DNA of 64,000 nt from Mycetohabitans sp. B8 (GTDB lineage: Bacteria; Pseudomonadota; Gammaproteobacteria; Burkholderiales; Burkholderiaceae), in the NCBI RefSeq assembly GCF_021991875.1, contig NZ_JAHLKR010000016.1, forward strand, positions 1 to 64,000, given 5' to 3'. Below, in pieces: positions 15,777 to 24,394 of the stretch (position 1 is the stretch's first letter; every line of letters begins with the position of its first letter). The notes under the pieces are model-generated. The model made no database searches and was not told the DNA's origin. It saw only the letters and a list, made by a program, of their open reading frames with translations. The translations under genes were made by a program, and so were the position numbers.

Positions 15777-16793
15777 TCATGGACCAAGCTTGCCACTAAC
15801 CGACAGCGCCGACGACGTAGCGCCCGTGCTGCGGCCCTTCAACCGTATCAGGCCAAGCAGTATGTCCAGATAGGGCGTTGGCACGCCGCTCATTCGGGCA
15901 AGCTCATACGGCGCGCCAACGATTCCATCGATCTCCATCGGCCTGCCGGCTTCGGCATCCTGCAACATCGATGTCTTAAACGCACCGAGTTGGCGCGTCT
16001 GAGCATTGCGTTGCTCGACACTCATGCCCATGTCCAACCCTAGCCTCGCACCAATCGTTTGCGCTTCCCGCATCACTTCGACGACCAGGCGTGCTGTGAG
16101 CGGATCGTCCAGGATCACGTCGGCGGTTGAGCCGGTGAGCACGCTGATCGGGTTCATCGTCATGTTGCCCCACAGCTTTGCCCAAATCTCATGTTGGATC
16201 GAAGAGGCGAGCGACACGTCAAAACGGGCGTGTCGCAGTAGCCGGACAATCTCATGCTGGATTGCGTCGCCGCTGTCGTGCGGTGCTCGAGCGATTAGCA
16301 GATTTCCGTTGTTGCGCACGATCACGCCAGGTTCGCGCACCGATGCGGCCAGGTGCACGACCAGGCCATCGGCCTGTGCCACGGGCAGCGCCGCGGACAC
16401 GACGCCGCCAGGGTCCACCGATTCGAGTCGACGATCGGCGCACGCGCCACCGAAGTGGTGCAGGAACCACCACGGCACGCCGTTCATGACCGACACGATC
16501 CGGGTATGCGGGCCGATCAATGGCGCCAGCGATGCTGCCGCATCGACCAGTGCGTGGCCTTTCAGGCACACGAACACGATGTCTTGGGCGCCGAGCACGG
16601 CGGGATCATCTGTGGCGTGCGCGTGCACGATCGCGGGCTCGCCATCCTCGACCAGCGTCAGTCCGCGTGAGCGAATCGCCCCAAGTTGCGCGCCACGGGC
16701 CAGCACTTTGACCGGAACGCCAGCCTGCGTCAGTCTGCCTGCCAGCAGGCCGCCGACTGCGCCAGCGCCCACGATGGTGATATTCCTGGGCAT
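15777..16793 (-). CDS. panE: 2-dehydropantoate 2-reductase family protein
   Basis: The N-terminus has the NADPH-binding Rossmann motif ITIVGAGAVGGLLAGRL. FVCLKGHALVDA and VMNGVPWWF are the other ketopantoate reductase signatures, and KLWGNMTMNPISVLTG contains the catalytic Lys. The enzyme class reduces ketopantoate to pantoate for coenzyme A synthesis. This 338-residue member sits in an operon with a class II aldolase, so it may instead act on a related 2-keto acid. The ATG at 16793, behind GGAGTGA, is preferred over a TTG one codon upstream. Confidence 0.8.
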   Translation of the reverse strand: MPRNITIVGAGAVGGLLAGRLTQAGVPVKVLARGAQLGAIRSRGLTLVEDGEPAIVHAHATDDPAVLGAQDIVFVCLKGHALVDAAASLAPLIGPHTRIVSVMNGVPWWFLHHFGGACADRRLESVDPGGVVSAALPVAQADGLVVHLAASVREPGVIVRNNGNLLIARAPHDSGDAIQHEIVRLLRHARFDVSLASSIQHEIWAKLWGNMTMNPISVLTGSTADVILDDPLTARLVVEVMREAQTIGARLGLDMGMSVEQRNAQTRQLGAFKTSMLQDAEAGRPMEIDGIVGAPYELARMSGVPTPYLDILLGLIRLKGRSTGATSSALSVSGKLGP

Positions 16794-16800
16794 CAACGAG

Positions 16801-17571
16801 TCACTCCTTATAGGACGGGTCGATGCGTTCGACGCGGCGGATCAATGCGGCCAGCACGTCCTCGCCGGCGCCGGTGTCCGGGGAGAACTGCAATGCGTCG
16901 CGCGTGGAGCGCTTGGTGACCTGCGCACAGATGGGTAGCACGTCACCGCGCATCGACTCGGTCAAAACCTGGATCTCGCACGCGCGATTCAGCGTCCACA
17001 GCAACACGAACGCATGCGCCAGCGTACGGCCGTGCGACAGCAGTCCGTGGTTGCGCAGGATCAGCAGGCGCTTGTCGCTGAGCGAAGCCAATAGCCGCTG
17101 CTGTTCATCCGCATGCACGGTGATGCCCTCGAATGTGTGATAGGCGACCATATCGTGCAGCTGCGCCGCATAGAAGTTCGAATACGACAGTCCGTCGCGC
17201 ATGCAGGCGACCGCCAGCCCGGCAGAGGTATGGACGTGCATCACGCAATGTGCATCATCCACGTTGCGATGGATCGCGCTGTGGATGATGTAGCCGGCCG
17301 GATTGATCGGATAGCCGCTGGTGTTCAGGATGTTGCCGTCTACGTCGATCTTCACCAGGTTCGACGCAGTCACCTCGTCATAGGTAAGGCCAAACGGGTT
17401 GATCAGGAAATGCTTGTCCGGCCCCGGCACGCGAAGCGTGATGTGGTTGAAGATCAGTTCGGTCCAGCCGAGCAGGTGGAAGACCCGGTAGGTGGCGGCG
17501 AGCTGCACGCGAGCGTGCCATTCTTCGGCCGTGCACCAGGACGCAGGCGCCGTGTGCTGCGATGTGGTCAT
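16801..17571 (-). CDS. Class II aldolase/adducin family protein
   Basis: The 256-residue protein shows NHITLRVPG near residue 41, the zinc-binding HVHTSAGLAVAC (His-x-His) and LILRNHGLLSHGRTLAHAFVLLWTLNRACE with the third His, as in fuculose/ribulose-phosphate aldolases and adducin heads. It ends seven bases before the panE-like start, so the two are co-transcribed. A divergent MarR-type gene lies upstream. A role in retro-aldol cleavage of a hydroxy-acid or sugar acid is likely; the substrate is unknown. Confidence 0.85.
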   Translation of the reverse strand: MTTSQHTAPASWCTAEEWHARVQLAATYRVFHLLGWTELIFNHITLRVPGPDKHFLINPFGLTYDEVTASNLVKIDVDGNILNTSGYPINPAGYIIHSAIHRNVDDAHCVMHVHTSAGLAVACMRDGLSYSNFYAAQLHDMVAYHTFEGITVHADEQQRLLASLSDKRLLILRNHGLLSHGRTLAHAFVLLWTLNRACEIQVLTESMRGDVLPICAQVTKRSTRDALQFSPDTGAGEDVLAALIRRVERIDPSYKE

Positions 17572-17646
17572 GTTCGTCTCCTTGTGGCTGGCATGTCATG
17601 CCGGCCGTGCCGGATTGGACATCGGCGACCATCGTAACGGCTTACC

Positions 17647-17694
17647 GATGTGTGCGCAACCTATAAGATGCGTGCGCACACATCATATAGGTTG
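17647..17694. promoter_or_regulatory. Two interleaved perfect inverted repeats between aldolase operon and marR
   Basis: GATGTGTGCGC (17647-17657) pairs with GCGCACACATC (17674-17684). CAACCTATA (17657-17665) pairs with TATAGGTTG (17686-17694). The two dyads overlap in a stepped fashion and lie in the 322-base divergent gap, where a MarR dimer would be expected to bind. Assignment to this MarR protein is inference. Confidence 0.65.
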
Positions 17695-17893
17695 ACGGGA
17701 TGTGGAGATGCTGACGGAAAGAGCTGGCAGAGGGGCTTGGTAAAGGGGAAAGGGGCATAGTGAAGGGCTGTGGTGTTGCGGCTTGATGGAGCGGATGGGT
17801 GAAGCGTATTTCCGGAAGGTGTAAGCAGGCAGCGTAAGCAAAGCGCCGCAGTGGCAATGGTATGCTGAATGCTCGTTTCACCCTCGATGGCCA

Positions 17894-18361
17894 ATGTCCC
17901 GATCGCCTATGCGTAACCAACGTCCTGCTTTGAACTCGCTCGAGCAGCTTTTCACCTATCGGCTGCATTGGCTCAAAAAGCTGACCGACAAGGTAATGAA
18001 CGACGCATTTGTTGCCCGCCTGGGATTGCCCCTGACCGAGGCGCGCGTGCTGCTCAGCGTCGGCTCGTTCGGTCCGTTGTCGGTATCGGATCTCGGGCGC
18101 GCGTCGAATCTGGATCGCAGCCAAGCGAGCCGAGCCACCGATGTGCTTGGCAAGAAGGGTTTGCTGACCAAAGAAGCGGACGAGGAAGACGGTCGCGGCG
18201 TGCGCATTGCGCTCACGGCGAAAGGAGCCTCGTTGTTTCGCAAGGCCGCATCGATTTCCCGCGAACGCAACGATGCGATCCTCGCGGTATTGTCCGAGGC
18301 TGAACGTGCGGCGCTGGCCCAGGCGCTGGACAAGATTTTCGCGAGCGTGCTGCAAGGATAG
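17894..18361 (+). CDS. MarR-family transcriptional regulator
   Basis: About 155 residues with the winged-helix core LTEARVLLSVGSFGPLSVSDLGRASNLDRSQASRATDVLGKKGLLTKEADEEDGRGVRIALTAKG (cited in part), including the wing DGRG-R. It reads away from the aldolase/panE operon and probably represses it in response to a small ligand. An ATG five codons inside (17909) is an alternative start. Confidence 0.88.
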   Translation: MSRSPMRNQRPALNSLEQLFTYRLHWLKKLTDKVMNDAFVARLGLPLTEARVLLSVGSFGPLSVSDLGRASNLDRSQASRATDVLGKKGLLTKEADEEDGRGVRIALTAKGASLFRKAASISRERNDAILAVLSEAERAALAQALDKIFASVLQG

Positions 18362-18748
18362 CGTATGGCGGGGGCATCCGGGCCGACACACATCCGGGAC
18401 GCCAATGCCGCATTCTCGCTGGAATGGATTGCCGCAACGATCGCATAAACGTCGTCCTCAGTCATTGGAATGTTTGTTCAATCTTTTTGAGGGTTTTTCC
18501 GCGTAGATTAGACAGACAGGTCTGACTATTTATCGGTTTGTCGCGACGCCGATGGGCCAACCCTGGGCTTGCCCGCTCGCCGGTATCCGTCGTGAAGGAT
18601 GGGATCGTGAAAGTGGTGGACCTGGTTCGTGCAAGTGGCCGTGCGCTTCGGCCCTGGCGTGCCGCGGGTCCCGCTTTGCTTTACGGTATCGGCTGTTCGT
18701 CGCCAGCGCGCTTGCAATTTTCAATGCATAAATAATCTGGAGCCTGCC

Positions 18749-19834
18749 TTGAACCATTCGATTTCGAAGACGTTGACGCGCATGTCTTGGGCCGTTGCTA
18801 TGAGCCTTGGCCTGTTGACCGTCTCCGGCGTGGCACACGCCGACGATGCGCAGCCGAACAGCGAACCCTGCGACGCGCCTTGGGACGCCAAGACGATCTA
18901 CCAGAGTGGTGAGGTGGTCAGTTACGCCGGGCGTAACTACACTGCGGCCTATTGGACGCAGGGCAACGCGCCGGACCTGAACAGTGGCGACGGCAATACT
19001 GGCGAGCCGTGGCGTGTCGGACAAACTTGTAACGCGGTTGCCCACGTAGCCAACGGCAATCCGGACGCCAATTTCTCCCCTGCGACACTGCAATTCTTGA
19101 AGCAGAACACGGGCTTGGACGGCGAGCAGTGGGACAACATCATGAAGCTGATCAACAAGCCGGAGCAGGACTCGCTGCAATGGACGAAGTACTATGGGTA
19201 CTGTCAGAACATCAACGATGATCGTGGCTATACGATCGGGATTTTCGGCGCGACCACAGGCGGTTCGAACGATACCGGGCCTGACGGTCCCGAACTGTTC
19301 AAGACGTTCGATGCGCTCAGCGGTGCCAAGATTCCGTCTGCGGAAGGCGGACTTGCCCGCATTGGGGCGCATGGCAAGATGTCTGGTTCGATCCTGAAGA
19401 TCTCGGACAGTAGCAAGACCTTTTGCAGCAAAGTCGGTGCGCAACAGAACAACCCGACGTGGCGCGAGGCGATGTGGCGCACGTTCTACAAGGTGGACAT
19501 CCAATACAGTGTGCAACAGGCTCGTCAGCGTGGCTTTAACAGCGCACTGACGATTGGATCGTTCGTCGACACGGCGTTGAACCAGGGGGCGGATGGCGGC
19601 GGGGACTCGCTGAAGGCGCTGCTCGCGCGCTCCGGCGATAGCCCGAACGAGAAGACCTTCATGACGCGTTTCTATGCCGAACGGACCAAGGTCGTCGACA
19701 CGCACGACTACAATACGCCGCCCAACGGTAAGAACCGGGTCAAGCAATGGAGCAAGCTGATGGACCAGGGCGAGATGGACTTGAAGAACGCCGACGCGGC
19801 GATCGTCAAGGTCACGAACTGGCAATTGCACTAG
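18749..19834 (+). CDS. csn: Secreted GH46 chitosanase with N-terminal CBM5/12
   Basis: The TTG at 18749 follows TCTGGAG and starts MNHSISKTLTRMSW, leading to a signal peptide ending GVAHA (residue 31). Residues about 41-94 (PWDAKTIYQSGEVVSYAGRNY, then EPWRVGQTC) form a chitin-binding CBM5/12 module. From about 105 the GH46 domain follows, with catalytic Glu139 in NKPEQDS and Asp157 in NDDRGYT, 18 residues apart as in Streptomyces N174 chitosanase. It hydrolyses partly deacetylated chitosan, as found in the walls of zygomycete fungi. The ATG at 18782 would leave only a short leader. No regulator is adjacent. Confidence 0.92.
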   Translation: MNHSISKTLTRMSWAVAMSLGLLTVSGVAHADDAQPNSEPCDAPWDAKTIYQSGEVVSYAGRNYTAAYWTQGNAPDLNSGDGNTGEPWRVGQTCNAVAHVANGNPDANFSPATLQFLKQNTGLDGEQWDNIMKLINKPEQDSLQWTKYYGYCQNINDDRGYTIGIFGATTGGSNDTGPDGPELFKTFDALSGAKIPSAEGGLARIGAHGKMSGSILKISDSSKTFCSKVGAQQNNPTWREAMWRTFYKVDIQYSVQQARQRGFNSALTIGSFVDTALNQGADGGGDSLKALLARSGDSPNEKTFMTRFYAERTKVVDTHDYNTPPNGKNRVKQWSKLMDQGEMDLKNADAAIVKVTNWQLH

Positions 19835-19906
19835 CCGTCGGGCGTCCAAGGGCCGTCAACCGCGCTCGGTGACGGCATCTTGGTCGGCCAGGCCCGCGTC
19901 ACGGTT

Positions 19907-20115
19907 TCACGCGCGCCGGCAGCGTCCCGGCGCGACGTCGAACCGTGTGGTGAACACGTGCGTGAATGCGCTTTGGTTGGCGAACCCGACGCTCAGCGCG
20001 ATGTCGACAAGCGAGCGCGACGGATCGCCAAGCAATTGCAGCGCGATATCCAGGTGCAAACGGCGCAGATAGCGATGCGGGGTTTCGCCATCGGGGATCG
20101 GCTTAGCCGGTGGGC
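19907..20115 (-). pseudogene. AraC-family regulator, C-terminal HTH remnant
   Basis: The minus-strand frame reads PHRYLRRLHLDIALQLLG, SLVDIALSVGFANQSAFTHVF and TTRFDVAPGRCRRA before a stop at 19907. This is the second helix-turn-helix of AraC regulators. No start codon or sensory domain is present. It is fenced between the chitosanase and the FKBP gene. Confidence 0.7.
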
Positions 20116-20127
20116 GCGGCAGGGGGC

Positions 20128-20469
20128 TCAGACGCTCAGTAGCTCCACCTCGAACACGAGCGTTGCATTCGGCGGGATGACACCGCCCGCGCCGCGTGTA
20201 CCATAGCCCAATTGCGGCGGAATGGTCAGCCGGCGCACGCCGCCCACACGCATTCCCTGCACGCCTTCGTCCCAGCCTCGAATGACCATGCCGGCGCCCA
20301 GCGCGAACGAAAACGGCTGATTGCGGTCCTTGCTGGAATCGAACTTCTGCCCGTCGGTAAGCCAGCCAGTGTAGTGCACGCTGACTGTCTGGCCCGCTTG
20401 AGCCTGCGCGCCGGCGCCTTCGGTCAAATCATCGTATTGCAGCCCGGAGGCGGTCGTTACAGTGACCAT
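20128..20469 (-). CDS. FKBP-type peptidyl-prolyl cis-trans isomerase
   Basis: A single 113-residue FKBP domain: GLQYDDLTEGAGAQAQAGQTVSVHYTGWL, FDSSKDRNQPF, VIRGWDEGVQGMRVGG and IPPNATLVFEVELL contain the hydrophobic pocket residues. There is no signal peptide, so it is cytoplasmic. The ATG at 20469 has AAGGA eight bases upstream; a longer in-frame extension upstream has no such site. It catalyses proline isomerisation in protein folding. Confidence 0.92.
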   Translation of the reverse strand: MVTVTTASGLQYDDLTEGAGAQAQAGQTVSVHYTGWLTDGQKFDSSKDRNQPFSFALGAGMVIRGWDEGVQGMRVGGVRRLTIPPQLGYGTRGAGGVIPPNATLVFEVELLSV

Positions 20470-20700
20470 GGCAAGATTCCTTGAGTCAAAAGCCGACATC
20501 GTAGCGCAAACGGCCGGGCACCGGCGGGATCGAGTCTTGCTAAACGGGTGAACCTTGTTGCAGTCCGGCTCTGGCCTGCACAACAGAGGCGCGAGCCGGA
20601 CCCTTCGCCGGCGCGGATCGTGACAGCGCCGGCGCGATGCCTATAATACCCGTTACGGCTTGGCGTTCCGGTCCGTGCTTTGCCAAACGGAGAAATTGTA

Positions 20701-21483
20701 TTGAGTCGCTCTATTCCTGCATCGGACAACTTCGACGGCGAGCTCGACGATGCGTTGGCCGCCCGCGCGGCCTACCTGCAGACCGTTGCCGCATTGTTTG
20801 CGCGCGATCGCGTATTGTCGGCGGCGTCGCATGACTTGCGCAGTCCGCTCAACGGCATTCACAGTTGGATTTACGTCCTGGAGAGCAAACTGGGGCAGGC
20901 CGAGCCCACCATTGCGCGGGCATTGGCCGGCTTGCGCACGGGCGTGGAGCAGCAGGTGCGCATTATCGAAGATGTCATCGACGCTACCCGCGCGCAAAGC
21001 AAGGCGCTGCCGCTGGACAAGACGATGCTCGACATCGAGCGTGTCGTCGCGCACGTCGTGCAGTGCCTGGATGCAACTTTTGCGCGCGAACGCGCTACGG
21101 CGATTGACGTGCGCTGGCCGCTGTCGCGTATTTCGATCGTGGCGGACGGCGCGCGTATCGCGCAGGCGCTGTGGGCGGCATTGGCGTATGCCGTGGACGC
21201 GTCACGCCCCGGTGGGACGGTCCGCATGGAAAACGTTTTTGAGGAGGGCACATGGCGGGCGGTCATCCGATTTCAACCGTCCGATGCGCTGGCCAACCCC
21301 GACTTGCCTCATGCGTTCGAACCATTCCTGCGCGGGGCGACACCAGTGCAGGGCACCGATGGGATGCCGCTCGCGCTGTCCGTCACGCAGCGCGTCGTGC
21401 TGGCGCACGGGGGCAAATCGAGCGCGGTAAGCGAAACCGATGGTTTCACGGCGATCGCGCTGGCGCTACCCGAGCGCGGATGA
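20701..21483 (+). CDS. Histidine-kinase-like protein with degenerate ATPase domain
   Basis: The 260-residue protein has a HisKA domain with the phospho-acceptor motif SAASHDLRSPLNGIHSW near residue 42. The ATPase half is recognisable (IAQALWAALAYAVDASRPGG, PFLRGATPVQGTDGMPLAL, VLAHGG), but the N-box Asn, the DxGxG motif and the GxGxG lid are all replaced. It may be a pseudokinase, a phosphotransfer protein, or decaying. No transmembrane segment or input domain is present. The TTG at 20701 follows GGAG at eight bases; no regulator gene is adjacent. Confidence 0.7.
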   Translation: MSRSIPASDNFDGELDDALAARAAYLQTVAALFARDRVLSAASHDLRSPLNGIHSWIYVLESKLGQAEPTIARALAGLRTGVEQQVRIIEDVIDATRAQSKALPLDKTMLDIERVVAHVVQCLDATFARERATAIDVRWPLSRISIVADGARIAQALWAALAYAVDASRPGGTVRMENVFEEGTWRAVIRFQPSDALANPDLPHAFEPFLRGATPVQGTDGMPLALSVTQRVVLAHGGKSSAVSETDGFTAIALALPERG

Positions 21484-21710
21484 GCAGGTCGTCGGGCGCC
21501 GCGCTGTCAACCGTTGTCCGCGCTGGCGCTCCCCGGGCCACGCGGTCAATTCCTTGGCGAGGATGAACCCGGGGCGGCGCGTCATGCGCCACCGATGTCG
21601 TTCCAACGGTTTAAGCGGCGCGTGATGCCGTGTGCGGCCGGGCTGCTCCGCGTCCGATACGTTACACCAGACGCATACGGAGACAGCGCGGCGGGGCTAT
21701 CATCGACGTC

Positions 21711-22449
21711 ATGAACGAGGCTTCTTACCGTTTTGTCGCGTTCCATCCGTGGAATGACGCAGGGCGCGATTTCGTCGTCGGTGACCTGCACGGCTGCACC
21801 GATGCTTTGCGCTATCTGCTCGCGCAGGTGAAGTTCCATGCGGCGCACGACCGTTTGTTTTCGGTTGGAGATTGGATCGATCGTGGCGACCATCCCGTCG
21901 AGGCGCTCGCGTTGTTGGACATGCCATGGTTTTTCGCGGCCAAGGGCAATCACGAGGCGGTGATGTGCGACGTGGCCGACGGCGTGTTGCCACAGACGGC
22001 TTGGGACCCGATAGGCGGTGCGTGGGCGCGCGCACTGCCGGCTGGGATGCTGATCCGCTACGCGGCGCGCGTCAGGCGCTTGCCGCTGGCGCGTGTCATA
22101 GGCACCGGCGCGCGGCGCTTCAACGTGCTGCATGCCGAGTTCTTCGGCGACGACCTCACGCTGGATGCCGCACAATTCGACGAGCGCGCGCCTGTTATGG
22201 GGGCGGCAATTGATTGCAGGCGGGGTTGACCCGCGCGTGCAGCGGGGGCTGTCGCATACTTACTGCGGGCATACGCCGGTGCCCGAGGTCCGCACGGTCG
22301 GCGCGCAAACGTTCGTCGATACGGGCGCGTTCTCGCCGCACGGTGTGTTGTCGATAGTGGACGTGCATAGCGGCCGCATTCATGCGATATTGACTCGCGA
22401 GGCGCTGCGGCGGGGCGCCGCGTCGTTGGACTGGCCGTCGCACAGTTAG
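21711..22449 (+). pseudogene. Metallophosphatase (PrpA/ApaH-like), frameshifted
   Basis: The first frame holds DFVVGDLHGCTDALR, FSVGDWIDRGDHPVE and AAKGNHEAVM, the metal-binding motifs of PPP-type phosphatases related to PrpA/PrpB and ApaH. It ends at 22229 in unrelated sequence. The conserved continuation LLWGRQLIAGGV...SHTYCGHTPVPEV...FVDTGAFSPHG lies in another frame up to 22449. The break falls in GAGCGCGCGCCTG (about 22183-22195), a GC dinucleotide run prone to slippage. Restoring one frame would give a full-length protein of about 245 residues. Confidence 0.75.
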
Positions 22450-23216
22450 CCGACCTGCTTCAATTCGAACACGATGTCGATGCGGCTGCCGTTCCAGTTG
22501 TATTCCAGGTAGGCGGCATGGTGGCATTGCCGCAGCAGCGTGGTCCGGAACGCCGCTAGGCACTCGCCCTGCGGGTCGCGCACGCTGGGATACGCGATGC
22601 CCGCGTGGCCCGCATGGCGGGCGGCTGTGCCGAGCGCTTGGCCGAACGTGTAGTCGTGCGGATGCAAAATGGTCGGCGCGAGGGCATTTCGTTGGTCACG
22701 CAGGTCCAGCACGCTGCCTTGCGCGTTGACCGTATAGAGCCGCATGGGTTGGCGCATTGGCGGCTCTTGCGTCGCCGACAGGAACAACGCGGTGTGATAG
22801 CGGGTTTCGGCGATCGCGGTACGTGCGTCGCGCGCGCAATAGAATACGCCGAATGTGCCCGGCGAGAAGCGACTGCCGGCGGGATTCAGATGTGTGAGTG
22901 CCGTCATGATCGGACCGTAGCCGGGACCGAAGCGGCGCTCTTCGGGCGGCACTAGGTCGATTTCGCCCACTTCGGTACGCAGCCGATCGTTGGTGATTGC
23001 CTCAAGCGCGTACAGCGCGTCGAAGTCGTTGGCCGATGCGACGCGATCGAACAGGTTGATCGCCGGCAAGCGCGTTGGCACGACCCGGTAGGCAGGCTGC
23101 CACTGGACCGTGGCGATGGGCCAGCAGCCCGGGTCGCGCAGCGCCGCAAGTGGCGGCTCGCGAACCTCGTCCTGAGTGTTGCCGGAACGCTGGGCAGTGC
23201 TGTGCTCGTCGTTCAA
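22446..23216 (-). CDS. RES-domain toxin (NAD+ degrading type II TA)
   Basis: The protein has the RES features AYRVVPTRL (Arg), GVFYCARDARTAIAETRYH (Tyr and Glu) and YPSVRDPQGECLA (Ser). RES toxins such as MbcT and Res degrade or phosphorolyse NAD+. The start is probably the TTG at 23216, six bases after GGAGG and overlapping the antitoxin stop as TTGA; an earlier TTG at 23222 abuts the same site. The end overlaps the convergent metallophosphatase by four bases. Confidence 0.85.
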   Translation of the reverse strand: MNDEHSTAQRSGNTQDEVREPPLAALRDPGCWPIATVQWQPAYRVVPTRLPAINLFDRVASANDFDALYALEAITNDRLRTEVGEIDLVPPEERRFGPGYGPIMTALTHLNPAGSRFSPGTFGVFYCARDARTAIAETRYHTALFLSATQEPPMRQPMRLYTVNAQGSVLDLRDQRNALAPTILHPHDYTFGQALGTAARHAGHAGIAYPSVRDPQGECLAAFRTTLLRQCHHAAYLEYNWNGSRIDIVFELKQVG

Positions 23217-23650
23217 GCCCAACCTCCACGCATCGCGTCAAGATATTGCCGCACGGCGACCAGATCGCTGAGATTGCCTGCCAGCATCCGGTCCAGCGCG
23301 CGCTTGCCGTTGAAGGGTGGCGCGCTGTTGGGTCGCTTTACCCAGCCATCGGCGGCATCCGGCTGCGGCAGCAGGATCTGCAGCGCCTTGTAAATGCCGA
23401 GCAAATGTGAGAGTCGCTCGAGCGTATCGCGTGACAGCCGTGCCGCATTGGGTGCGGCCTTCCACTTGAAGAATGTCGAGCGCCCCGGGGAGCCCAGCAG
23501 CACGAGTTGCTCATCGACCGACAGTTGCCAGTCGTGGGCAATGTTGAAGAACGCGCGCAGTCCAGCGGTGGACATTTCAGCCAGCGTTGGTTGGCTGGCA
23601 GCCGGTATCGGCGCGGCGGCCCCTGCAGCGACTCGAATCGGACGGCTCAT
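23213..23650 (-). CDS. Xre/MbcA/ParS-type antitoxin of RES toxin
   Basis: About 145 residues: an Xre-like N-terminal half (LSVDEQLVLLGSPGRSTFFKWKAAP, LSRDTLERLSHLLGIYKALQILLP) and a C-terminal toxin-binding domain (NGKRALDRMLAGNLSDLVAVRQYLDAMRGGW), the defining domain of MbcA/ParS antitoxins. It precedes and overlaps the RES gene. Two Met codons at 23662 and 23650 are possible; the second is nearer the usual length. A dyad lies upstream. Confidence 0.87.
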   Translation of the reverse strand: MSRPIRVAAGAAAPIPAASQPTLAEMSTAGLRAFFNIAHDWQLSVDEQLVLLGSPGRSTFFKWKAAPNAARLSRDTLERLSHLLGIYKALQILLPQPDAADGWVKRPNSAPPFNGKRALDRMLAGNLSDLVAVRQYLDAMRGGWA

Positions 23651-23672
23651 TGGGTACCCCATCTATGTGCGA

Positions 23673-23691
23673 ACTATAAATTCAATATAGT
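23673..23691. promoter_or_regulatory. Inverted repeat upstream of RES/ParS operon, likely operator
   Basis: ACTATA and TATAGT flank AATTCAA. The AT-rich dyad starts 22 bases before the antitoxin ATG at 23650, where an autoregulating antitoxin would bind over the promoter. Confidence 0.55.
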
Positions 23692-23724
23692 CCATACAAG
23701 GATTTTTGCAAGTCACCCAAATGG

Positions 23725-23925
23725 CTAATTCGCTTGTCCAGTGCGCTGCGCTCGGTCCTGCCACGCGAACAGCAGGCAATTTGCCAGCCACACTGCGATC
23801 AACGCCATGTCCGTCAACGGGAGCACGACGCTAGCCACACCAGAGCCGTCGTCCAGCCGCGCATCGGCGCGCAGTGACGCCGGCGGCACGGCAGCGCCGA
23901 TGCCATCGGTCGGGGGCGCTTGCAC
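23725..23925 (-). other. Unassigned ORF with a C-terminal hydrophobic helix
   Basis: A 66-codon frame ends VLPLTDMALIAVWLANCLLFAWQDRAQRTGQAN, one plausible membrane helix followed by a basic tail. No family is recognised. It may be the 3' end of a membrane-protein gene whose 5' part has decayed, since the DUF2946 relic upstream is also broken. Confidence 0.2.
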
Positions 23926-24061
23926 TCCATGATGGCGCCGTCCAGACTATCAGGGTGGGGGGATTCAGCAAACGCGGATCGGAGGTGGGTGTGCCCAAGG
24001 AAAGGCGCCATTGGTGTGTCCCGCGTTGGCGGCGGCACGATGATCGCGTGGATTGTGACCT

Positions 24062-24353
24062 TCAACGCTTGTGCTCGGGCGGGGCCCTCCCAAGCATCGC
24101 GGGTCGCTGATGCAACAGGTCGCAGTACCTGCACAGGCTTAACGGCGCGCCGTCGCCGTAATGCGACGCATCGAGCGGTGCGTTGGTTGCCCTGCACAGC
24201 GCTGCGACAGGCTCGTGCACGGATGCTGTGCGCACAAGCTGACGAGCGGCGCAAACACGATCGCCCAGATGGCGATCAGGCGAGCCAGGTGGTCTTCGAG
24301 CGGGTGAGTGCGCGTGCGGGGTCATCGTGGCGGCAAACGGGGCGCACGGTCAT
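24062..24353 (-). pseudogene. DUF2946-type protein, frameshifted relic
   Basis: From an ATG at 24353 one frame gives ALTRSKTTWLA and stops. A second continues with LIAIWAIVFAPLVSL, the usual N-terminal hydrophobic stretch. A third gives HYGDGAPLSLCRYCDLLHQRP, resembling the CxxC-containing DACGYC block of DUF2946 proteins, often found near copper and TonB genes. At least two indels are needed. The rest of the region to 23692 carries nothing else supportable. Confidence 0.5.
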
Positions 24354-24394
24354 GTAATATGCGTTGCGGCCGCCGTGCCGCGCGCCGGTCGCGA

